Source: Cephalopachus bancanus (Eukaryota; Chordata; Mammalia; Primates; Tarsiidae). From it: a stretch of 64,000 nucleotides of DNA. Position 1 is the stretch's first letter. The number at the start of each line of letters is the position of its first letter. The position numbers were made by a program, and so were the translations under genes. The notes beneath the pieces are model-generated. The model did no database searches and was not told the origin of the DNA. It was given only the letters and a program-made list of their open reading frames with translations. The stretch covers positions 177,501 through 241,500 of the forward strand of contig JAPVLO010000951.1 of the NCBI GenBank assembly GCA_027257055.1, read 5' to 3'. Shown here in pieces: positions 1 to 10,019 of the stretch.

Positions 1-21
1 CAACCTCTTGTTTCTCCATAC

Positions 22-115
22 TCAGGTGTTGAACTTGGTAGCCACATCGGCAGCCTTCTGGGGAGCCTTGGTGTTCAGCATGTCTAACACCTTCAGCTGG
101 CAGATGGTGAACAGA
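22..115 (-). CDS. Terminal coding exon of an unrecognised gene
   Basis: Read on the minus strand, a splice acceptor (ttttctgacag) is followed by one base completing a split codon and then 30 codons ending in TGA at 24-22. The tail reads LFTICQLKVLDMLNTKAP and ends ATKFNT. It is hydrophilic with an amphipathic start and has no membrane segment. The exon joins in phase to the one at 1336-1444: that exon leaves two bases (AT), this one supplies T, giving Ile. The codons read as ordinary mammalian coding sequence, unlike the flanking repeats. I do not recognise the protein. The 3' UTR and poly(A) site lie beyond the left edge. The exon structure is seen in the sequence; its status as an expressed gene is inferred. 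Confidence 0.6.
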
Positions 116-1335
116 CTGTCAGAAAATGTGCGATGGACGTGGTCAGGGACTCTCTTTCTTTTATGTATGTGTATATATATGTATATGTCTGCTTACACAT
201 GCATGTGTGTACATGCATGTGCATGTGTATACACATGTACACGTATCTGTGTGTATATACATGTATATGTGTATATGTGTGTATGTATGTGTATGCATGT
301 ATATATGTATGTAGATATCAATATGCATATGTGTATGAATACACGTGTATGTGATTGCATATGTGTATATATTATACATATTTATGTTATGCATATGAGT
401 GTATGTGTCTACATATGTATATGCATGCATATATGTATATGTGTGCAAAGGTGTATATGTGTATGTATATACATGTACATGATTGTGTATCTGTGTATAT
501 GTGTGCATGTATATGTGTGTATATATGTGCAAAAGACTGTATGTATATATGTGTACATGCGTATCTGTGTGCATGTATATATGTATCTATATGTATATAT
601 GCACCTATGTATGTGTATGTATATATATATGTATGTGTGTATAAATGTGTATAAGTGCATATTATATATGTACTCATGCATATAGGTGTATGTGTATATG
701 TGTATATATGAGTACATGTGCATATATGCTTATACATGTGTATGTGTATATATGCACACACGTGCATTTGTATATGTGCACATGTGTATTCATGCATGCA
801 TGTTTGCACGCACACATGTATATGTATACACATGTATGCTTACATGTATATGTGTGTATTATGTGTGCATGTGTACATGTAAGCACACATGTACACATGT
901 GTGTATGTGTGTGTGCATGTACAGTGGACTTACTGAATCCCACTGACATGTGTATCACATCACACCTACCCTTCTGTGTTGGGATAACTCCCAGGCCCTC
1001 TCTCCCTGTCAGTTTCCCATGTCCAGGCATCACCACTGCCTGGTCCCCAGCTGTGAACACACCTCCTGGCCTTCTCCTGCCATCCAGCTGAAGCTCTGCA
1101 CCCCATGACCGACACCTCACCCCCCAGCATCCTCACCCTCCTCTCCACTCCTGGGAGGTCAGATTCCTCATACACATGAGACCCCATAGTCCTTGTCTTT
1201 CTGTTTCCAGCTTATTTCACTCCATCTGTGTCGCCCCACACAGCAGACCCTCCTTCCCTCTAAAGGTTGAGTATACCCCACCCTCAGCCACAGCCAGGCT
1301 CTGGGTTTGTCTTTGCAGTGCCCCCCGAGACTCAC
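116..1335 (-). other. Last intron of the left-edge gene
   Basis: On the minus strand the intron starts GTGAGTC at 1335 and ends TTTCTGACAG at 116. It is 1.22 kb long, and about 0.77 kb of that is the TG-rich array. The stretch 926-1335 is low-repeat DNA in which I see no exon. Part near 1170-1220 faintly resembles the 3' end of an old L1, too weakly to call. Confidence 0.55.
150..925 (+). repeat. TG/TATG-rich simple-repeat array
   Basis: An alternating purine-pyrimidine tract built from tgtatg, tatatg and catgtg words for about 775 bp, with no constant period. The open frames through it, on both strands, are low-complexity artefacts full of Met, Cys, Tyr and Val (or His, Thr and Tyr). It sits inside an intron. 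Such DNA can adopt left-handed Z form. Confidence 0.93.
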
Positions 1336-1444
1336 ATGGGCTCCCCACTGTGGAGGTATTCCCAGAAGAGCTCTTCCAACAGCTCCAAGAACTTCACGGT
1401 CATCTCCTTGTGGAACTCCAAGACCACCATTTCCAGGTGGTTGT
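1336..1444 (-). CDS. Penultimate coding exon of the same unrecognised gene
   Basis: Read on the minus strand, the acceptor catgtcctttcag is followed by 109 nt and the strong donor AT|GTGAGTC. In the frame that joins the terminal exon it encodes 35 residues flanked by split codons (AC at the start, AT at the end). The peptide begins NHLEMVVLEFHKEM, continues VKFLELLEELFWEYL and ends HSGEP. This is a strongly amphipathic, Leu/Glu-rich helix typical of coiled-coil or helical-bundle proteins. A second frame is also open but is Gly/Pro-rich and less protein-like. Both splice sites and the phase match the 22-115 exon. Confidence 0.6.
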
Positions 1445-1539
1445 CTGAAAGGACATGCCCTGGGGTGAGTGGACACGGCCAGCCTTTGTAGGGGTTTGCT
1501 GGAGCCTGGCCATCAGACATTGATAGTTCACAGGGAAAA

Positions 1540-2384
1540 GAGGCTCCTTTTATTTTATTTTATTTTATTTAATAGGGATGGAGTCTTACTATACTGCCCA
1601 GGCTGGACTTAACGCTCAGGCGATCCTCCTACCTCAGCCTTTCGAATAGCTGGGATTACAAGTGTGAGCCACCACACCTGGCTAATTTATTTACATTTTT
1701 TGGAGAGATGAAGTCTCACTATGCTGCACAGGCTGGTCTCAAACTCCTGGGCTCAAGTAATCCTCTAGCCTCGTCCTCCCAAAGTGAGCCACTGTGCCTG
1801 GTCCCTGCTAATTAAAAAAAAATTGTAGAGATGAAGTCTCCTAATGTTGCCCTGGCTTGTCCCAAACTTCTGGGCTCAAGGGATCCTCCAGTCTTAGCCT
1901 CTCAGAGTGCTGGGATTACTGGCATGTGTCACCACGCCTGGCTGTTTTTTTTTTTTGAGTTGGAGTCTCACTCTATTGCTGAGGCTGGAGAGCAGTGGCA
2001 CCCTCATGGCCACCTCAGCCTCGACCTGCTAGGCTCCGGCGACCCTTCCACCTCAGCCTTCCAAGTAGCTGGAACCACAGGCATGAACCACCATGCCCGG
2101 CTAATTTTTTGATTTATTGTAGAAGTGATGTCTCACCAAGTTACCCAGGCTGGTCTCGAACCCGTGAGCTCAGGCAATTTTCTCACCTCAGCCTCCCAAA
2201 GTGCTGGGATTATAGGCGTGAGCCACCGTGCCTGGCTCTAACTGGTTTTTAAAAAAATTTTCTGTAGAGACCGGGTCTGGCTGTATTGCCAGGTTAGTCT
2301 CAAACTCCTGGTCTTAAGCAATCCTCCCACCCCAGCCTCCCAAAGTGTTGGAATTATAGGCATGAGCCACCACAGTTGGCCATG
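1540..2384 (-). repeat. Cluster of antisense Alu elements and monomers
   Basis: Three antisense Alu monomers or half elements (about 1550-1683, 1690-1802, 1812-1945) are followed by a dimeric element (1952-2236) and another monomer (2245-2384). Diagnostic words are the reverse complements of the Alu left arm (cccaaagtgctgggatta) and right arm (gtagctgggattaca). The dimer has the 'gatttattgtag' middle linker seen in the young subgroup at 16.1 and 35.8 kb. Confidence 0.9.
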
Positions 2385-2529
2385 AGTTTTTATATTAATA
2401 GATGGTAGCCTTGCCATGACGTTAGGATAATATAAACAGTATGTGTTTGGCCTCAGTCCTGGTACCCTGGGGACTTCCTGAGTGACAGAACTTTTAAAAA
2501 AAGTCTCTTTGTTACCTTGTAAGAAGCCC

Positions 2530-2935
2530 TTTTCATCCACACAGTTTATGTTAATTAGGGGTTATGCTAATGAGATGTTTTAATGCGAATGTGGGATTTT
2601 ATGCTAATGAGAGGAGTCTATGTTAATGAAGTCAGTTAATGCAAATGAGGAAGGTTTATGCTAACGAGGGGGCTGCGCTAATAAGGGGGGGATTATGCTA
2701 ATAAAGGTGGGTTTATGTTAATGAAGGGCTTATGTTAATGATGGGAATTTATATTTATATGAATTTATATTAATGACAAGTTTGTGTTAGAGGGTTATGT
2801 TAATGAGGGGAATTTATGTTAATAAGGGGATATTATGTTAATGAGGGGCTTAAGTTAATGAGGATAGTTTATATTAATTAAGGGAATTTATGTTAATGAG
2901 GATAGTTTATGTTAATGGTGGGGCTGGTTGCCATG
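2530..2935 (+). repeat. Minisatellite, unit about 17-19 bp (tttatgttaatgagggg)
   Basis: About 20 imperfect copies of a short unit 'ttatgttaatgagggg' with slips to 'gctaatgag' and 'ttaataagg'. No reading frame is sustained. It lies within intron 2 (counted from the 3' end) of the left-edge gene. Confidence 0.9.
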
Positions 2936-3217
2936 GGAGCCAGCCAGCCAGGGCTTGGAGGGTTGGAATCTTTCAGGGATGGGAGGATTGGTGACTTGTC
3001 CAATGGCCGATGACATCATCCATCATGGCTGCCTAGTGGAGCCTCCTTAAAACCTCAAAGGATGGGGTTTGAGGAGCCTGTGCTCTGGGGAACAGCTCGA
3101 GGCGTTGGGAGGGTCGAGGCAAGGGAGGACAGGAAGATACACACACCCCAGCCCCACTCCTGGCCCTAACCCTTCCTGTGGCTGCTCTGGACTGCGTCCT
3201 TTATAAACAGCCCATAA
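2936..3217 (+). mobile_element. Probable LTR remnant (MaLR/ERVL-like)
   Basis: The order of words 'ccaatggccgatgacatcat', 'gcctccttaaaacctcaaag', 'ggctgctctggactgc' and 'tcctttataaacagcccata' resembles the 3' half and poly(A) region of old mammalian LTRs. The 3' end is cut by the Alu that follows. Family assignment is from memory and tentative. Confidence 0.4.
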
Positions 3218-3510
3218 TCGTAGTTGGCTCACACCTGTCAACCCTGCACTTTGGGAGGCCGAGGTGGGAGGATTGTGTGAGGCCAGGAGGTCAAGATCAG
3301 CCTGGGCAGCATAGAGAGATGTCTCTACAAAGCATACAAAAAATTAGCTGAGCATGGTGGCGCATGCCTGTGGTCCCAGCTACTCAGCAGGCTGAGGCGG
3401 GAGGATCACTTGAGGCCAGGAGGTTGAGACTGTGGTGAGCCATGATGGTACCTCTGCCCTCCAACCTGGGCAACAGAGCGAGACTTGGACTCTACACAGA
3501 ATAGAAAAAT
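3218..3510 (+). repeat. Alu, sense
   Basis: A dimeric Alu with 'ggctcacacctgtcaaccct' in the left arm, 'tagctgagcatggtggcgca' at the right-arm start and an A-rich tail degraded to 'agaatagaaaaatt'. Confidence 0.9.
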
Positions 3511-3529
3511 TAGCTGGGCGTGGTAGTAT

Positions 3530-3715
3530 GTGTCTGGATTCTTGCACTTACTAGCTGGGTGACCTTGGGCAAGTCATGTAACCTCTTTATTCTATGGTTA
3601 TTTTTACCTATAACATGGGCAATAGGCTTCTTGTGAGAACTGAATAAGACAATGCATGCCAAGTGCTTGGTGCATTGTCTTGTCTTGTAGTAAGTTCTCC
3701 ATAAATGGGAACACA
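3530..3715 (+). repeat. MIR SINE
   Basis: It contains the MIR core words 'ctagctgggtgaccttgggc', 'aagtcatgtaacctcttt', 'gagaactgaataagacaatg' and 'tagtaagttctccataaat', in the canonical order and on the plus strand. MIR is an ancient tRNA-derived SINE shared by mammals. Confidence 0.88.
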
Positions 3716-3754
3716 TGCTTCATTGTCCTGTCGCTGTCTGCACATCTGTCTTCT

Positions 3755-3873
3755 CCTCCACTCCATGACCGCCTCAAGGACCCTACCGCCCAAGCTGTTC
3801 TCGACTTCCTGTCCTCAAGTAATCCTCCTGCCTCAACCTCCCAAGTAGCTGGGACTACAGGCATGCACTACCA
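3755..3873 (-). repeat. Left arm of a 119-bp near-perfect inverted repeat
   Basis: Its reverse complement matches 4501-4619 at all but three of 119 positions. About 87 bp is Alu right-monomer sequence. The outer 30 or so (ccactccatgaccgcctcaa and neighbours) is not Alu, so the match cannot be explained by two independent Alu insertions. Confidence 0.88.
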
Positions 3874-4099
3874 CGCCCGGCTAATTATTTTAAGTTGCCC
3901 TTCCCAAGTACCAAGTATGAATTAGCTGGCTTCCCAGGGTCTCTCCCAGTTCTGGGGTGGGAACGAGATGACAGGCCCCCGGCACAGCTCAGCTAAGGAC
4001 TCAGGTCTGGGCATGGGCATGATGTTCTGTCATCCGTGCTGAATCCCAGCCCAGGATGGTGCCCAAGGGACTCAGAAGGTGGGGGATTCCCCACGTAGG

Positions 4100-4192
4100 A
4101 CCACCCAGCGTGGTGGTGCATGCCTGTAGTCCCAGCTACTCGGGAGGCTAAGGTGGGAAGATCGCTTGAACCCACGAGGTGGAGGCTGCACG
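4100..4192 (+). repeat. Alu right-arm fragment, sense
   Basis: It contains 'gcatgcctgtagtcccagct' and 'actcgggaggctaaggtggg', and ends at 'gaggtggaggctgcacgtg'. The left arm is missing. Bases 4193-4500 hold no recognisable feature. Confidence 0.8.
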
Positions 4193-4500
4193 TGCACATG
4201 CACATACACACTTATACCTGTACCCGGCACACAAATGTGCCACTGAATGGGGATCTGCTGGTGTGGGGACTCCCGGGGGTCAGAGGCACCCCTTGAGTGA
4301 GATTTTTCAAAACTGTCATTGATTCAGAATGAAAGCAAAGTTTGCACACACCACTGAACTGCCACTTGTGCTGCTACATAAAGCCATGGGGACAAAATGA
4401 AGAGGTAGACATAGCTGAGAGAGGGCAAGAGCATGTGGGAACAATATGAGAGCAAGTGTGTGGATGTGTTTGTATGTGGACACAGGTGGGCACAGGAGCA

Positions 4501-4619
4501 TGGTAGTGCGTGCCTGTAGTTCCAGCTACTTGGGAGGTTGAGGCAGGAGGATTACTTGAGGACAGGAAGTCGAGAACAGCTTGGGCAGTAGGGTCCTTGA
4601 GGCGGTCATGGAGTGGAGG
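4501..4619 (+). repeat. Right arm of the 119-bp inverted repeat
   Basis: It pairs with 3755-3873 with a spacer of 627 bp. The three mismatches are all transitions. A hairpin between the arms would have about 97 percent paired bases. Confidence 0.88.
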
Positions 4620-4679
4620 TGGGAATTGAATCCGAGGACATAGGAGGATTGCCTGAGTCCAGGAATGTTTTAACAAAGG

Positions 4680-5650
4680 CTCGAGCTGAACCCAAGGCCC
4701 CGGATGACCCCAAGGCTCCACAAGGACCCCTAAAGTCCCACATGGACTCCCAAGGCTCCGGCTGACCCCCAAGGTCCCTCAGTGACCCTCAAGACTCTGC
4801 ACTGACACCCAAGGCCCCACACTAACCTCCAAGGCCCCTCAGTGACCCCCAAGGCCCCACACTGACCCACAAGGCCCCTCCCTGGCCCCAAGGCTCCACA
4901 CTGACCCCCCCATCCCCTTCCTAACTCCTAAGACTCTGCACTGACCCCCAAGTCTCCACACTGATCCCCAAGGTTCCACATTGACCCCCAATGCCCCTCC
5001 CTGACCCCAAGACCCTGTACTGTCCTCCAAGTCCTCTCACTGACCCCCAAAGCTCCACACTGATTCCCCAAGGCCCTGGCTGACCCTCAAGACCCATCCC
5101 TGATACCCAAGGCCCCACATTGATCTCCAAGGTTCCACACAGACCCACAAGGCCCCCCAAAGCCCTGCACTGACCCCCTAGTCCCCTCACTGACCTGTAA
5201 GACTCCACATTGAACTCCAAGGCCCAACCCTGACCCCCAAGACCCCACAGTGATTCCTCAAGTCCCCTCACTGACTCCCAAGGCCTTGCACTGATCTCCA
5301 AGGTCCCACCCTGACCCCAAAGCCCCTCACACCCCCCAAGTCCCACGCTGATGTTCATGGACCCTTCCTGACCCCAAAGGCCCCCCCGACACCTAAGGCT
5401 CCAGAATAACCCCTCAAACCCCTCCCTGACTCCAAGGCCCCTGACTGACCTTCAAGGGCCCTACTGAGCATCAGGCCCTTCCCTGATCTCCATGGCCCCA
5501 CACTGACCCCAAGGTCCCTTACTGACTCCCACAAACCCGTACTAACCTCCAAGGCCCCTCCCTGAATCCTCAGCCCCCTCCCTGAACCCAAGGGCCCACA
5601 CTGATCCCCAAGGCCCTGCACTAATCCCTAATCCCCACTCCACTGACCCT
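4680..5650 (+). repeat. Minisatellite, unit about 21 bp (tgacccccaaggccccacac)
   Basis: Roughly 45 imperfect copies of 'ctgacccccaaggccc' with length drift of one to a few bases. The minus strand is G-rich with paired runs of three to five G per unit, which is G-quadruplex-prone. Open frames on the minus strand (Gly/Leu/Trp/Ser-rich) follow from the unit's lack of stops and are not taken as genes. Confidence 0.93.
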
Positions 5651-5864
5651 CAAGACCTCACCTCTCCCATCCTACTAGGGCTGGGCTATCTAGGTCCAAG
5701 CCACGGGACCACATGTACCATATCCTGTAGGGATCCTGCTTGTCCACTGGCTTCTCCAGAATTAGGGCCCCCACCAAACATGGAAAGGAAGATATGGGGT
5801 GGGTTCCCATCCCCCAGCCAGACCTGGGAAGCTGCCATCCCTCTTGAGTTGGGTCTTCAACTCA
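5651..5864. other. Unassigned intronic sequence
   Basis: No repeat family is recognised. A short open stretch on the minus strand (5655-5755, encoding DKQDPYRIWYMWSRG) is followed by a GTGAGG donor-like site. Its phase does not fit between the neighbouring exons, so it is not called as an exon. Confidence 0.4.
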
Positions 5865-6035
5865 TGGCCCGTATCCTCATGGGAGACAGAAGAAGAGATC
5901 CAGACACAGAGGAGGAGGCCATGTGAAGACAGAGGCAGAGCCTGGAGTGACGTGACCACAAGCCCAGGGATGCTTGGAGCCCCCAGGAATTGGAAGAGGT
6001 GGGAAGGATCCTCCCCTGGAGCCTCCAGGGGCAAC
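5865..6035 (+). repeat. Duplicated segment of an MLT1-like LTR
   Basis: It repeats the order of words of 6203-6364: 'gacagaagaagag', 'gaggaggccatgtgaagaca', 'aagcccagggatgc', 'gggaaggatcctcc', 'ctggagcctccaggggc'. It is either a second LTR fragment or an internal duplication. Confidence 0.75.
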
Positions 6036-6478
6036 TGGACACAATTGCAATGGGTTGAATAGTGACCCCAAAATTTACGTCCATGTCTTGACCCAGAACC
6101 TGTGGTAGGTCCTTATGTGGAAATAGGGTCTCTGCAGATGTGATTAGTGAAGGATCTTGTGATAAGACCATCCTGGATGAGGTGGCCCTAAATCCAGTGA
6201 CAAGTGTCCTCATAAGAAACAGAAGAGGAGACAGACAAGAGGAGGCCACGTGGAGATGGAGGCAGGGGCTGAAGTGATGAGGCCCCAAGCCCAGGGATGC
6301 CTGGAGCCACCAGGAGCTGGAGAAGGTGGGAAGGATCCTCCTCTGGAGCCTCCAGGGGAGCAAGCTCTCAGATCCCTTGACATCACCTCCTGGCCCCCAA
6401 GGTGGGGGAGGATGAATCCCTGTTGCTTTAAGCCTCCTAATTTGAGTTCCTTTGTGATGGCAGCCTCAGGACTCACAC
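6036..6478 (+). mobile_element. MLT1-type (ERVL-MaLR) LTR
   Basis: It shows the MLT1 order: 'acccagaacctgtggtaggt', 'tatgtggaaatagggtctct', 'gcagatgtgattagtgaagg', 'cctaaatccagtgacaagtg', and near the 3' end 'tgttgctttaagcctcctaa' and 'gatggcagcctcaggac'. A second, better-preserved example is at 21238-21788. Confidence 0.75.
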
Positions 6479-6662
6479 ATCCCCTGCTTCCTTCTGAGGC
6501 CCCCAAGCTGCAGGACACTGCTCCCAGGGACCATAGCTCCTGACCTTGGGCCTGGGCTCATTTCTCTAGGGCTTCAAGAACTGGCCAGGGGTGACCGACA
6601 TCCCAGGGCCTGAGTAACTCCCTATACCCCTGCCCACCTGGCACTGATGGATGGAGTTGTAC

Positions 6663-6736
6663 CTCTTGTCATCTGGGCTAGTTCCTTCTCCTCCCAGGCC
6701 TTGTCCTCCTCCATGTTTTCTTCTCTCATAAACTCA
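6663..6736 (-). CDS. Probable third-from-last coding exon
   Basis: On the minus strand, acceptor catcccccaccag is followed by one base, 24 codons and one base, then donor AG|GTACAA. It encodes EFMREENMEEDK, then AWEEKELAQMTR, a charged Glu/Lys-rich helix. The trailing G plus AC of the next exon makes Asp, giving a continuous frame into the 1336-1444 exon. The phase fit and the helical, acidic character support it. The acceptor pyrimidine tract is weak, the frame stays open further upstream, and the donor is only moderate, so the 5' boundary may be wrong. Intron 1445-6662 would be 5.2 kb. Confidence 0.42.
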
Positions 6737-6754
6737 CTGGTGGGGGATGGTTTT

Positions 6755-6852
6755 GATGTCTGCGGGAGTCCAGCTCCTGCTGGGTTCAGGGTACCCCAAA
6801 GGTGGAGACGGCATCGGCGATTGTGAGAATGAGAGGAAGAGGGAAAGAGAGA

Positions 6853-6924
<72 letters not shown>

Positions 6925-7560
6925 CTTGGACAACTGCTTAGATTTGAGCAGAAGACTTTTATTGAGTGTCAACAGTGGGCTTTTATACTCATATGTCTTT
7001 CAAGTGAACACAAAGCCAGGCGTGTGAGGGGCATCCCCCACCCACCAGACGTTCTTTCAGGTATGAGGAAGAAAATCCCATAACAGATGTCAAACCTTAA
7101 TCCATGACTGCCTATAAACCCTTTTCATCCTATGCTAACTTATACTAATACCAAGTTAACAATAACCTAAAAATCCCATAACAAATGCTAACCTTAATCT
7201 GTGACTGACCTATCCTATAAACCTTTTTCATCCTAAGATGATTTATACTAATACCAAGTTAAACAATTCTATAGAAACTTAAGTACTTACTTTACAACCT
7301 AAAGTGGCCCATCCCAGAATGTTTGGAATGTGGCCCAATCCAAAGTTCATAGTGGACTACCTGCAAGTAACCTAGCCGCATTCTTTCAACAAAATGGCTG
7401 TCTTCTAAAACTATATTCTACAATTTACACCTTATTCAACTTCAATAAATCTTAAGATCACAACCCAGAAGCCTGTGACCAATACTAAGGCTCTTAGATG
7501 TGACCCGAGTTTGAGTTGTAAGTTGTGGAGAGCCAAAACTGAAGTTTGTGGGAGAATGGG
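6755..7560 (-). mobile_element. Probable ERV solo LTR, minus strand
   Basis: Read on the minus strand it has a TATA-like box (gagtataaaagccc, about 6986-6999), a poly(A) signal (caataaaag, about 6957-6965), a TC-rich stretch after it and an A/T-rich upstream half. The 5' half contains an internal tandem duplication of about 108 bp (7076-7262). Both termini are uncertain, because I could not find a convincing target duplication. Confidence 0.45.
6835..6925 (+). repeat. (GA)n microsatellite
   Basis: About 40 nearly uninterrupted GA dinucleotides, preceded by GGGAAAGAGAG. It lies in the 3' part of the LTR-like block, at the position where related LTRs in this window carry TC runs. Confidence 0.97.
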
Positions 7561-7860
7561 TGCAATGAACTTCTAAAGTTAGCTTGTGTTCATCCCGGTC
7601 TCAGAGTTTTTATGTTTTGAGCTTATTCTGGTTAGTGCTGAGTAGAAAGGGGGAGGGAATGGGGTCAACAGCTCCCGAACACATCCTAGTGGTCTCAGGG
7701 TCAATGGCCCTTCCTGATCCCTAATGCTCAGTGGGCCTCCGTGGCCGGCTCCCAACAGATGTCTGCCTTCCTTTGTGTGGGTCCATAAACAAGCCACAGT
7801 GAGTCACGGAAGGCAACTCCACCGAATGCCAGGCCTTTTCCCCACTTAAGAATTCCTTGC
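7561..7860. other. Unassigned sequence
   Basis: Single-copy-looking DNA. I see no repeat family, splice-flanked frame or RNA gene here. Confidence 0.4.
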
Positions 7861-8177
7861 AGGGCGTGGAGGCGAACTCATGTCATCCCAGCACTTTGAG
7901 AGGCTGAGGTGGGAGGATTACTCGAGGCCAGGAGTTTGAGACCAGCCTGAGCAACATAGCAAGACCCTCATCTCTATAGAGGGATTTTTAAAAAATTAAC
8001 TGGGCAAGGGAGTGAGACCCTGACTCCAAAAAAATTAAAGAATTAGCAGGGTGTCGTGGTTAGTGTCTAGAATCCCAACTACTCAGGAGGCTAGAGCAGG
8101 AGGATCCCTTGAGCTTAGGAGTTTGAGACCTCATGGGCAACACAGTAAGATCTCATATCTACAGAAATTTAAAAAAA
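7861..8177 (+). repeat. Diverged Alu, sense
   Basis: The left arm carries 'catgtcatcccagcacttt'. It is followed by a broken linker and a diverged right arm (aatcccaactactcaggagg) with a partial repeat of left-arm-like sequence. Confidence 0.85.
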
Positions 8178-8320
8178 TCATAGGAGGCCTACGTGACTTA
8201 AGGATCACAGCAGGTCTCTGTGACCTAAGGATCATAGGAGATCTGTGTGACCTAAGAATCCCAGGAAGTCTACATGATCCAAGGATCATAGGAAGTCTAT
8301 GTGACCTTGTGAACCTTGTT
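8178..8320 (+). repeat. Minisatellite, unit about 27 bp (gtgacctaaggatcatagga)
   Basis: Five copies of 'tgtgacctaaggatcataggagatc' variants. Traces of the unit recur at 11430-11475, the matching position of duplication copy B. Confidence 0.88.
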
Positions 8321-8889
8321 ATTAAAAGATAAAAAAAGTGTATTATTCTTGTAGATGGATTCTGGGAGTTAGGATATATAGATAATTAATTTTTAGTGCT
8401 ACCCTTTACAAAAATAACTATGTTCAATTAATCATCAATGAAGTAAGAAAAGGATAAAGAGAATGGAAAATTAGTTTAAAAAATCACTTTATAATTATTA
8501 TCATATAGGCTGTATTGATTTCAGTGGAATGCTCTCAATGTTTTTGCTATCTTGAAATCAGCCCTGAAAGCTAATACTTATGAATTTAACTTCCTATTAT
8601 TATTCCAACCTTTGTTGCCTTTTATTAATTTTATTTGTGTGGTTTTATCATTGGGGCATTAACAGGTTTTCTTTGAGCTGCCAGTGAATCTTTGATGCTT
8701 ATTGAATATGTTTTCTGTCTTTTTTCATGGAACTGCTCAAGAAACCAGGTTCAGGTGAGTGACCCAGTAGCTGGATAAAAATTAGGCCATGCTTTTTAAT
8801 GGGTGTTTTTGAAGGGAAGGTTAAGGGTGTTTTGTAGTGTTGTAAAGTGTGTTATGTAGATGCAAGAAACTGACCTGTCAGTAGTTGGT

Positions 8890-9446
8890 AGGTGCAAATT
8901 CTGGCCATTAGGGAAATTCAACTCAAAACCAAAGTGAGCTGGGTGCAGTGGCTCACGCCTGTCATCCACGCATTTTGGGAGACTGAGGCAGGAGGATCAC
9001 TTGAGGCCAGGAGCTTGAAAGCTTGGGTAAGACAGTGAGAACTCATCTCTACAACAAATTAAAAATATAACTGGGTGAGGTGGCATGTGCCTGTAGTCCC
9101 AGCTACTCAGGAGGCTGAGGCTGGAGGATCACATGAGCCCAGCAAGTCAAGGCTGTGGTGAGCCATGATTGTGCCACTGCATTCCAGCATGGACAATAGA
9201 GTGAGACCTCGACTCAAAACAAAAACAAAAACAAAACAAAAATGAAGAAGAAAAAATGAGATATAACTTCATGCACACTAGGAGGACTAAAAGCTAAAAA
9301 AATTAAAAAGTAACGAGTGTTAGTGAGGATGTAAAGAATTTGAAATCCTCCTTCATTACTGCTGAAAATCTAAAATGGTGCAGCTGCTGAAAAAAATTAA
9401 GCACAGAATTACTGTATGATCCTGCCATTCTGCTTGTAGGACTATG
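8890..9446 (+). mobile_element. L1 ORF2 fragment, sense, split by an Alu
   Basis: 'attagggaaattcaactcaa' continues after the Alu with 'atgagatataacttcatgca', 'gagtgttagtgaggatgtaa' and 'aaaatggtgcagctgctg'. These are the well-known order of words near the end of L1 ORF2. It is an old fragment with no open frame. Confidence 0.82.
8937..9235 (+). repeat. Alu, sense, inserted in the L1 fragment
   Basis: A dimeric Alu beginning 'gctgggtgcagtggctcacg', with tail 'caaaacaaaaacaaaaac'. The copy at 13367-13660 occupies the same host position, so the insertion predates the duplication. Confidence 0.93.
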
Positions 9447-9448
9447 AG

Positions 9449-10019
9449 GTGGAACCCAACAAAACCCAGAATCATCTTTTGGAGGGCAGGCCCTTAGTAG
9501 GACAGCCTTCCCCCACTAGGTAAGTGTTCTGAGGGCCCTCTGACATTTGTGGACAAGCTAGCATTGTTTTGAGAGGCTGTGTTCAGCTTCAGTGAATTTT
9601 TTTTTTTGAGATTCTTTCAAGGAATTTGCCTGTTTCATGATGGGTGATTGACAAGTGTAGCTGCCCACACCATGCTGAGTGTTCAGCAGTTTTTGACCCA
9701 AAGCAACATGAACTCCATGCCCCACCCTCTCCATTCACTCAGTTTTGCCTGAGCAACTAGTTCTTGTGTCCCCAGATGAAAAAATTCTTCCAAGGAAAAT
9801 GTTTTGCCGATGTGGAAGAGGTGAAAAAAAAATGGCAGAAGCACTAGAAGGCATCAACATGGATGTGTTCCAAAACTACTTTGAGCAGTGGAAAAAGCAT
9901 CTTGATAGGTGTATTGAAACCAATGGAGAATACTTTGGAGGTGACTGAAGTTTCAATATGTATGGATAAATACACAATTTTTAATAAATAAATTCTGGTT
10001 TTTTTGGGTCCCTCCTTGT
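9449..10019 (+). mobile_element. Internally deleted mariner (Hsmar2-like), copy A
   Basis: The left end is 'cccaacaaaacccagaatca' and the right end 'attctggtttttttgggtcc', which are inverted relative to each other (ccaaaaaacccagaat type). The element is 571 bp, against about 1.3 kb for a full mariner. The right half encodes the transposase C-terminus, including ALEGINMDVFQNYFEQWKKH and NGEYFGGD before the stop at 9946-9948. The catalytic region is degraded and the element cannot transpose itself. Confidence 0.8.

Noticed and set aside
8..685. 225-codon frame at the left edge on the plus strand
   Set aside because: Low-complexity translation of the TG array. The real coding signal in 22-115 is on the other strand.
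1168..1476. Alternative minus-strand frame over the penultimate exon
   Set aside because: Gly/Pro/Arg-rich, runs through both splice sites, and does not join the terminal exon's frame.
4839..5621. Gly/Leu/Trp/Ser-rich minus-strand frames
   Set aside because: Readings of the 21-bp minisatellite, with no unique sequence.
5655..5755. Possible minus-strand exon (DKQDPYRIWYMWSRG) with a GTGAGG donor
   Set aside because: It would end in phase 2, while the 1336-1444 exon needs one preceding base. It also lacks a good acceptor and sits at the edge of a minisatellite.
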